Positions 58,235 to 64,000 of a stretch of DNA of 64,000 nt are shown here, piece after piece. The stretch spans positions 496,001-560,000 of the forward strand of contig NZ_CP072852.1 of assembly GCF_017948265.1 (NCBI RefSeq). Reading direction: 5' to 3'. Position numbers and translations under genes: made by a program. Each line of letters opens with the position of its first letter. Position 1 is the stretch's first letter. The stretch comes from Rhodoferax sp. PAMC 29310. Its GTDB lineage: Bacteria > Pseudomonadota > Gammaproteobacteria > Burkholderiales > Burkholderiaceae_C. The notes under the pieces were generated by a model that was not told where the DNA came from, did not search any database, and saw nothing but the letters and a program-made list of their open reading frames with translations.

Positions 58235-59410
58235 ATGACCTCCGCTGTAATTGTTTCTACCGCTCGCACCCCCCTGGCCAAAAGCTGGAAGGGCTCCTTC
58301 AACATGACCCATGGCGCCACATTGGGTGGCCATGCGGTCGAGCACGCCATCTCCCGCGCCGGCATCGAAGCCGGTGAGGTGGACGACGTGATCATGGGTT
58401 GCGCCACGCCTGAGGGCGCCACTGGTTCCAACATCGCACGACAGATCGCCTTGCGCGCCGGCTGCCCCGTCACAGTTTCCGGTATGACGATCAACCGTTT
58501 TTGTTCATCCGGCTTGCAAACCATTGCTACCGCCGCTCAGAGCATCATTGCTGGTCAGGGCGACATCTATGTGGCCGGCGGTGTGGAAGCGATTTCCTGC
58601 GTGCAGCAGGAGATGAACCAGCACATGCTGGCTGACCCGTGGTTGGTCAAGAACAAGCCAGAGATTTACTGGAACATGTTGCAAACGGCTGAGAACGTGG
58701 CCAAGCGCTACAACATCAGCCGCGACGCCATGGACGAGTACGGCGCCGCCAGCCAACAGCGTGCCACGGCCGCGTTGGCAGCGGGTCTGTTCAAGGACGA
58801 AATCGCGCCTATCACCGTGATCATGGGTGTGGCCGACAAGGTCATGGGTCTTACGACGAAGAAGGTCACCGTCAGTGACGACGAAGGCATTCGTGCCGGC
58901 ACCACCAAAGAAGGGATCAGTGGACTGCGCTCTGCGGTGCCAGGCGGTTTGATCACGGCCGGCAACGCCAGCCAGTTTTCCGACGGCGGTGGCGCCGTGG
59001 TGGTGATGCACGAAAAGCTGGCTGAGAAAAAAGGCCTCAAGCCATTGGGTCGCTTCCTCGGCTTTGCCGTCGCCGGTTGCGAGCCAGACGAGATGGGCAT
59101 TGGCCCCGTGTTTGCCATCCCCAAGGTGCTGGCACGCTTGGGCCTGAAGGTTAGCGACATCGATTTGTGGGAACTGAACGAAGCCTTTGCTGTGCAAGTG
59201 CTGTACTGCCGCGACAAGCTCGGCATTCCTGCGGACCGGTTGAATGTGAATGGTGGCGCCATTGCTGTGGGCCACCCCTACGGCGTCAGCGGTCAACGCC
59301 TGACCGGTCACGCCCTGATTGAAGGAAAACGCCGCGGTGCCAAGCGTGTGTGTGTCACCATGTGTATTGGTGGCGGCATGGGCGCGGCAGGTATTTTTGA
59401 AGTGCTTTAA
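58235..59410 (+). CDS. Acetyl-CoA acyltransferase (3-ketoacyl-CoA thiolase)
   Basis: This 391-residue thiolase completes beta-oxidation by splitting 3-ketoacyl-CoA. The nucleophilic Cys lies in [20 protein letters not shown] (about residue 90), the catalytic His in [20 protein letters not shown] (about residue 348) and the second Cys in [20 protein letters not shown]. Length and order match FadA-type enzymes. It follows the FadB-like gene closely and ends before a strong intrinsic terminator, so the two enzymes form one unit. Confidence 0.95.
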   Translation: MTSAVIVSTARTPLAKSWKGSFNMTHGATLGGHAVEHAISRAGIEAGEVDDVIMGCATPEGATGSNIARQIALRAGCPVTVSGMTINRFCSSGLQTIATAAQSIIAGQGDIYVAGGVEAISCVQQEMNQHMLADPWLVKNKPEIYWNMLQTAENVAKRYNISRDAMDEYGAASQQRATAALAAGLFKDEIAPITVIMGVADKVMGLTTKKVTVSDDEGIRAGTTKEGISGLRSAVPGGLITAGNASQFSDGGGAVVVMHEKLAEKKGLKPLGRFLGFAVAGCEPDEMGIGPVFAIPKVLARLGLKVSDIDLWELNEAFAVQVLYCRDKLGIPADRLNVNGGAIAVGHPYGVSGQRLTGHALIEGKRRGAKRVCVTMCIGGGMGAAGIFEVL

Positions 59411-59442
59411 GCAGCCGGTGCCGATCTCGGCCTGATCTCTCC

Positions 59443-59480
59443 AAGCTGGGCCGCTGATGCAAGCGGTCCGGCTTTTTTTT
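59443..59480 (+). terminator. Intrinsic terminator after the thiolase gene
   Basis: A 13-bp stem with two G-U pairs (59443-59455 with 59462-59474) and a 6-base loop runs into eight T residues (59473-59480). It separates the fadB/fadA pair from the acyl-CoA dehydrogenase gene, whose ATG is only 16 bases further on. Confidence 0.88.
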
Positions 59481-59495
59481 CGAACGGAATCCACC

Positions 59496-61352
59496 ATGTC
59501 CCTGCGTCCTACCCTCGATTTTCTGTTGTACCAATGGCTGAAGGCCGACTCGCTGAATGAGCGCGACCGGTTTGCCGATCATTCGCGTGAAACCTTTGAC
59601 GCGGTGATGGACACCTGCGAGCGCATTGCCCGTGAAAAATACGCGCCATTTAACCGAATGATTGATGCCGAGGAGCCGAAGTTTGACGGCGAGAAAGTTA
59701 TTCTGCCGGCCTGCACCCAGGATGCCCACGACGCTTATGTTGCCTCTGGCATGTTGGGCGCGGCGCAAGACTTTGAGATGGGTGGCATGCAATTGCCGTT
59801 TACTGTGGAGTCGGCTGCCAATGCTTTCTTTGGCTGTGCATCGATTGGCATGGGCGCGGGCATGCTCACGACTGGCAACGCGAGTTTATTGATGGTACAT
59901 GGCACATCGATGCAGAAAGAAGTGTTTGCCAAAAACGAATTCTCCGGCGCGTGGTCGGGCACCATGTGTCTGTCCGAGCCACAGGCGGGCTCCAGTTTGA
60001 GTGACGTGGTGACGCGCGCGGTGCCTGATGGCGATGATTCGGCGACCGACCCTTTGGGTCCGCGTTACCGCATCAAAGGCAACAAGATGTGGATCTCCGC
60101 CGGTGAACATGAATTGACCGAGAACATCATTCACCTCGTGTTAGCCAAAATTCCTGGCCCGGACGGCAAGCTGATCCCCGGGACCAAAGGTATCTCGCTG
60201 TTTGTGGTTCCCAAGAAGATGGTGAACGACAAGGGTCAACTGACGGGTGAGCGCAACGACGTGGCCTTGGCCGGTTTGAACCATAAACTGGGCTGGCGCG
60301 GCACCACCAACACGATGCTGAACTTTGGCGAAGGCAAGTACCCCGTCACCAGCGTCAGTGGGGGGCTGGACGGCCAGGGTGCGGGCGCAGTCGGCTATTT
60401 GGTCGGTCAGCCGGGCAAGGGCTTGCAATGCATGTTCCACATGATGAACGGCGCCCGCATTGCCGTGGGCATTGGCGCCACCATGCTGGGCATGGCGGGT
60501 TACTACGCCTCCCTTGACTATGCCAAGGGCCGGCCACAAGGGCGCCCCATCAGCGCGGGTGGCAAAGACCCAGCGCAGCCTCAGGTGCGGATCATCGAAC
60601 ATGCCGACGTCAAGCGCATGCTGCTGGCGCAAAAATCTTATTGTGAGGGCGCCTTGGCCTTGGCGCTGTACTGCGCCCGCCTGGTGGATGAACAACACAC
60701 GGGCACCGCCGATGCGGCGGACGAGGCCCGGTTATTGCTGGAGGTGCTGACGCCAATTGCGAAAAGCTGGCCCAGCGAGTGGTGTCTAGAGGCCAACTCC
60801 CTGGCGATTCAGGTCCATGGCGGTTACGGCTATACCCGCGACTTTCCGGTGGAGCAGTATTGGCGCGACAACCGGCTGAACATGATTCACGAAGGTACCC
60901 ACGGTATTCAGGCCTTGGACCTGCTGGGACGCAAGGTGTTGATGGAAAACGGCAAGGGGCTGATTCTTTTGGCCGCGCGCATCACGGCCACGATGAAGCG
61001 TGCTCAGCTGGTGCCAACCTTGGCGCCGCACGCCGAGGCCCTGGCGCAGGCATTGAAGCGGGTGATTCATGCGACGCAAGCGGCCTGGTCTACCGGTGAG
61101 CCGAATGATGCGCTGGCCAACGCCGTGCCCTACATGCAGGCTTTTGGTCACACCGTTCTGGCCTGGATCTGGCTTGACGTTGCTCTGGCCGTATTGGAGG
61201 GTGATGCTATGCAATCAGTCGCGTCTTCTGAAGGAAAAATAAGGGCTACCACCTATTTTTACCACTATGAGCTACCCAAGGTGGAAGCCTGGCTGAAGGT
61301 GGTTGAGAACCGCGACCCCACCTGTGCGGCCATGCCAGAAGAGGCTTTCTGA
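59496..61352 (+). CDS. Acyl-CoA dehydrogenase (large, with C-terminal extension)
   Basis: This 618-residue FAD enzyme oxidises acyl-CoA to enoyl-CoA, the first step of beta-oxidation. It has the FAD/substrate region WSGTMCLSEPQAGSSLSDVV (about residues 153-172), KGNKMWISAGEHEL, KLGWRGTTNTMLNFGE, QVHGGYGYTRDFPVEQYWRD and RLNMIHEGTHGIQALDLLGR, where the catalytic Glu lies in HEGT. A C-terminal helical extension follows, as in DUF-containing acyl-CoA dehydrogenases of about 600 residues. ATG 59496 is chosen over an upstream in-frame start inside the terminator. AT-rich, poorly conserved codons at about 61205-61250 (AMQSVASSEGKIRA) resemble the hairpin-repeat tracts. Confidence 0.92.
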   Translation: MSLRPTLDFLLYQWLKADSLNERDRFADHSRETFDAVMDTCERIAREKYAPFNRMIDAEEPKFDGEKVILPACTQDAHDAYVASGMLGAAQDFEMGGMQLPFTVESAANAFFGCASIGMGAGMLTTGNASLLMVHGTSMQKEVFAKNEFSGAWSGTMCLSEPQAGSSLSDVVTRAVPDGDDSATDPLGPRYRIKGNKMWISAGEHELTENIIHLVLAKIPGPDGKLIPGTKGISLFVVPKKMVNDKGQLTGERNDVALAGLNHKLGWRGTTNTMLNFGEGKYPVTSVSGGLDGQGAGAVGYLVGQPGKGLQCMFHMMNGARIAVGIGATMLGMAGYYASLDYAKGRPQGRPISAGGKDPAQPQVRIIEHADVKRMLLAQKSYCEGALALALYCARLVDEQHTGTADAADEARLLLEVLTPIAKSWPSEWCLEANSLAIQVHGGYGYTRDFPVEQYWRDNRLNMIHEGTHGIQALDLLGRKVLMENGKGLILLAARITATMKRAQLVPTLAPHAEALAQALKRVIHATQAAWSTGEPNDALANAVPYMQAFGHTVLAWIWLDVALAVLEGDAMQSVASSEGKIRATTYFYHYELPKVEAWLKVVENRDPTCAAMPEEAF

Positions 61353-61626
61353 CACATGGGGCAGAACGCCGCTTTGCCCCTGAAATGCCTGAGACCTTGA
61401 TCTCAGGCGTGTCAATCGACGCTCTGGTCTGACGTTCGGCGCGCAATTTTTCTATGTTTCTCCCCACTTGACTCAAGCTTGACACACAAGCTAGATAGCG
61501 CATGATGTTTGTCAAAGATTGAAACACGACAAGCTGGCTGAATTGACTCAGGTTAAAGGATCAATCAGTCGTGTCGCAGATGTCACGCGCTAAGTTTTCA
61601 GCAAGAGCATTGGGGAGGGCGCTTTG

Positions 61627-61971
61627 ATGGTGTTTGGAAGAATTTTTGATCGTTTGCGAACATTGGCCGGCGTGCGGCAGGTGCGCCAGGTGCCGCCCGC
61701 CAGAGAGAGACCCTCAGTGGGGAGCAGCATTGTTCGGGGTCCGTTGCGTCTTCGCGTGAAATACGCGATGGATGACGAGTTCTGGGGGTGGCTGGCCTCG
61801 AAGGGTTGGCGGCCTATGCATCTGCACAACAATCGCCGGCGATACCAAGTGGTGCCAGAGAAGGTGTTCATCAAACTGGCAGGTGATGATCTTGCTGAGC
61901 GCGAGGAAATCGACGGCCGATTGGCCAAATTATCCGCCGTCGAATCAGACCCATCTGTTGCCGCCCCATGA
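61627..61971 (+). CDS. Hypothetical protein, 114 residues
   Basis: I do not recognise a family. The product is soluble and basic with no signal peptide, and has an Arg-rich start (MVFGRIFDRLRTLAGVRQVR). The core YAMDDEFWGWLASKGWRPMH followed by LHNNRRRYQVVPEKVFIKLA looks like a compact alpha/beta fold, and the acidic C-terminus contains DDLAEREEIDGRL. ATG 61627 is used; a TTG one codon earlier is possible. It lies between the acyl-CoA dehydrogenase and an SDR gene with about 270 and 130 bp gaps, so it is probably its own unit. Confidence 0.6.
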   Translation: MVFGRIFDRLRTLAGVRQVRQVPPARERPSVGSSIVRGPLRLRVKYAMDDEFWGWLASKGWRPMHLHNNRRRYQVVPEKVFIKLAGDDLAEREEIDGRLAKLSAVESDPSVAAP

Positions 61972-62105
61972 GCAAGCCCACGTCATTGGGCGACTGGTGC
62001 TGAACGTGTCAGGTTGATCGACCTGCTTATCACCCACGGGACATGAATCGTTCCCCATTCCCAAGACAATGAGTTTTTGTTAATTCACCACAAAGGAACG
62101 TTCAC

Positions 62106-62897
62106 ATGGCACGCACGATTCAACAGCTTTTCGACCTTACTGGCAAGACCGCACTGGTCACCGGCGGCTCGCGCGGCCTGGGCTTGCAAATGGCGCATGC
62201 GCTGGGTGAGGCCGGTGCCAAGGTGCTGATCACATCACGCAAGGCCGAGGACCTGGAGCAGGCCGTGGCGCAGCTTCAAGCCGCCGGTATTGATGCCCGC
62301 TGGGTGGCCGCTGATTGTGCGAAAGAGTCCGAAATTAATCGTCTGGCGGATGAAACCCTGCAACGCCTGGGCGATGTCGACATTCTGGTTAACAACGCTG
62401 GCGCCGCATGGGGCGCACCCGCTGAAGATCACCCGATTGACGCCTGGGACAAAGTGATGAACCTGAACGTGCGGGGCTACTTTTTGCTGAGCCAGGTCAT
62501 TGCCAAGCGAAGCATGATTGCCCGCCGTTCGGGGCGCATCATCAACGTGGCCTCCATTGCCGGTCTGGGGGGCAACCCTGAGGGCATGACGACGATTGCC
62601 TACAACACCTCCAAAGGTGCGGTGATTAACTTCACCCGCACGCTGGGTGCGGAATGGGGCAAGTACAACATCAATGTGAATGCCATTTGCCCCGGCTTCT
62701 TCCCCAGCAAAATGACCATGGGCACCCTGGCGGCCCTGGGCGAGGAAAAGCTGGCTGCGTCCGCGCCGCTCAAGCGCTTGGGCGACGATGAAGACCTGAA
62801 AGGACTGTGCCTATTGTTCGCCTCTGATGCGGGCAAGCACATCACCGGCCAATGGCTGGCGGTGGACGGCGGCGTCAGCGTCGTCACAGGCGGCTAA
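62106..62897 (+). CDS. Short-chain dehydrogenase/reductase (SDR)
   Basis: This 263-residue classical SDR has the cofactor loop VTGGSRGLGLQMAHALGEAG (Arg after the second Gly suggests NADP preference), VAADCAKESEINRL, NNAGAAWGAPAE, catalytic Ser in INVASIAGLGG, the Tyr-x3-Lys motif in IAYNTSKGAVINFTRTLGAE and C-terminal GQWLAVDGGVSVVTGG. The substrate is unknown; gluconate 5-dehydrogenase-like and 3-oxoacyl reductase-like members share these features. It lies in the fatty-acid block, just before the thioesterase and oxidoreductase genes. Confidence 0.92.
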   Translation: MARTIQQLFDLTGKTALVTGGSRGLGLQMAHALGEAGAKVLITSRKAEDLEQAVAQLQAAGIDARWVAADCAKESEINRLADETLQRLGDVDILVNNAGAAWGAPAEDHPIDAWDKVMNLNVRGYFLLSQVIAKRSMIARRSGRIINVASIAGLGGNPEGMTTIAYNTSKGAVINFTRTLGAEWGKYNINVNAICPGFFPSKMTMGTLAALGEEKLAASAPLKRLGDDEDLKGLCLLFASDAGKHITGQWLAVDGGVSVVTGG

Positions 62898-62967
62898 GCT
62901 CGGTAGATCAACCGTTGCTGTGTTGGCAACGGCTTCGCGCGCCGAGTCGGGTGGCTTCATCTGAGAA

Positions 62968-63471
62968 ATGAAAGAAGCACTCGCCACCGGTGGTCGTGAA
63001 TTACCTTTTGAGGCGGCTATGAAATTTGGTGTGGAAATCCCCTTTGTTGAACACCTGGGCTTTGAGCTGGAGTTGTTTGAGGGAGGACTGTCTGAGATCA
63101 CCTTCTCCCCCAAGCCTGAGCACTTGAACTCGTTCAACGTCACGCATGGCGGGGCGCTTATGACTTTGCTGGATGTCACGATGGCCGTGGCGGCGCGCAG
63201 CGTACAGCCCGACATGGGCGCGGTCACCATCGAAATGAAAACCAGCTTCATGCAGCCCGCCCGTGGCGCGCTGGTCGGTAAAGGCCGCTTGATGCACCGC
63301 ACCGCCACCATGGCCTTCACCGAAGGCACCATTTTTGACGAGGCGGGGCGCGCTTGTGCGCATGCCACCGGCACGTTTAAATTTGTCCGGCGTTTGCCCA
63401 CCGGGCCCAAAAGCAGCCACCCATTGAATGCGCGCCCCGATGACGCAGCGTCCGTCATCTCAACCGATTAA
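62968..63471 (+). CDS. PaaI-like hotdog-fold thioesterase
   Basis: This 167-residue hotdog-fold acyl-CoA thioesterase has the core FSPKPEHLNSFNVTHGGALM followed by TLLDVTMAVAARSVQPDMGA, and FMQPARGALVGKGRLMHRTA. The HGG motif with a downstream Asp is the PaaI/YdiI active-site pattern. ATG 62968 gives an N-terminal leader; ATG 63019 (MKFGVEIPFVEHLGFELELF) is an equally good alternative. It may release free acids from stalled acyl-CoA intermediates. Same strand as the SDR and the MDR gene that starts 20 bp later. Confidence 0.88.
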   Translation: MKEALATGGRELPFEAAMKFGVEIPFVEHLGFELELFEGGLSEITFSPKPEHLNSFNVTHGGALMTLLDVTMAVAARSVQPDMGAVTIEMKTSFMQPARGALVGKGRLMHRTATMAFTEGTIFDEAGRACAHATGTFKFVRRLPTGPKSSHPLNARPDDAASVISTD

Positions 63472-63491
63472 TAACTATCAAGGAGACATGT

Positions 63492-64000
63492 ATGCCCCGC
63501 AACCAACAAATCCACCTCAACAACCGCCCTGACGGAGAGGCCGTGGCCAGCAACTTCAAATTGGTGGCCAGCGAGACTCCGCCGCTGCAAGACGGGCAGG
63601 TTCTGGTGCGCCACCATTTCCTGAGCCTGGACCCCTACATGCGCGGCCGCATGAACGATGCCAAGAGCTACGCCATGCCGCAGGCCTTGGGTGAAACCAT
63701 GGGGGGGGGCACCGTGGGCGAGGTGGTCGAATCGAAGAACGAGCGCTTCGCGGTCGGCGACAAGGTCGTGGGCATGGGCGGCTGGCAGGAGTACAGCGTC
63801 GTTGATGCCAATCAAGTCGGTGCCTTGCGAAAAGTCGATACCACGCATGTTCCATTGAGCGCGTATTTGGGCGCCGTGGGCATGCCCGGAGTGACGGCGT
63901 GGTATGGCTTGGTCAAGATCATTGCGCCCCAGGCGGGAGACACCATGGTCATCAGTGCCGCCACGGGCGCGGTGGGCAGTGCTTTTGCGGCGCTGTCGAA
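63492..64000 (+). CDS. NADP-dependent oxidoreductase, zinc-free MDR family (cut by window edge)
   Basis: The first 169 residues of a leukotriene B4 dehydrogenase/CurA-like enzyme are present, a family that reduces enones or aldehydes with NADPH. Visible: MPRNQQIHLNNRPDGEAVAS, VLVRHHFLSLDPYMRGRMND, GEVVESKNERFAVGDKVVGM and the beginning of the nucleotide-binding domain (PGVTAWYGLVKIIAPQAGDT, then VISAATGAVGS). Zinc-binding residues are absent. ATG 63492 follows AAGGAGACAT, an excellent ribosome binding site. A G-run of nine (63702-63710) lies within a codon-intact stretch and is a potential slippage point. The gene continues beyond the window. Confidence 0.92.
   Translation, partial: MPRNQQIHLNNRPDGEAVASNFKLVASETPPLQDGQVLVRHHFLSLDPYMRGRMNDAKSYAMPQALGETMGGGTVGEVVESKNERFAVGDKVVGMGGWQEYSVVDANQVGALRKVDTTHVPLSAYLGAVGMPGVTAWYGLVKIIAPQAGDTMVISAATGAVGSAFAALS

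Overview
The window is about 60% GC. It looks like a betaproteobacterial chromosome of the order Burkholderiales, most likely a Comamonadaceae member of the Rhodoferax/Polaromonas type. I infer this from housekeeping gene order (smc-zipA-ligA-def, map-glnD, ppiC-bolA-yciB-msrB), the protein sequences, and a short AT-rich hairpin repeat of the kind I associate with those genomes. No rRNA, tRNA or CRISPR array was seen. Both edges cut genes: clpB on the left and an MDR-family oxidoreductase on the right.

Positions 1-13,400 form a decayed accessory zone. After the clpB 3' end and a flavodoxin-like gene come an apparently intact IS256-family element, a solo IS end, two convergent ECF sigma/zinc anti-sigma modules, a DUF4148 repeat gene, a ruined ketone-body/PHB cluster (3-hydroxybutyrate dehydrogenase, acetoacetate decarboxylase, patatin) and a dead IS1182-like element. 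An ankyrin gene and a PACE-type efflux gene follow. Several genes here are interrupted by a single in-frame stop (nrtS, ECF sigma, patatin, transposase) or by frameshifts, and their reading frames are otherwise well preserved.

Positions 13,436-17,880 hold a small integrated element at the 5' end of dusA. The original dusA start (ribosome binding site, ATG and about 18 codons) is stranded at 13,436. The rest of dusA lies 4.4 kb away behind a divergent tyrosine recombinase, and now carries a replacement N-terminus supplied by the element. The element was itself hit by an IS21-family insertion (IstA/IstB, 4-bp target duplication GCCG) that replaced the end of the integrase gene.

Positions 18,800-49,900 are mostly core genome: a DUF3012 lipoprotein, a GlsB/YeaQ membrane protein, smc, zipA, ligA and def. 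A type IV pilus minor pilin/adhesin operon follows (pilE, fimT, pilV, pilW, pilX, pilY1 and a PilY2-like gene). Then come a universal stress protein, glnD, map, a MASE2-GGDEF cyclase broken by an amber codon, a PheC-like periplasmic protein, purL, a phasin, a parvulin-type isomerase, bolA, yciB and msrB.

Positions 48,290-64,000 make a catabolic block: an acyl-CoA synthetase, a complete LivJHMGF-type ABC importer, a FadB-like two-domain enzyme, a thiolase, an acyl-CoA dehydrogenase, an SDR, a PaaI-like thioesterase and an NADP-dependent MDR enzyme. Together they could import a carboxylic acid, activate it with CoA and beta-oxidise it. The substrate cannot be read from the sequence.
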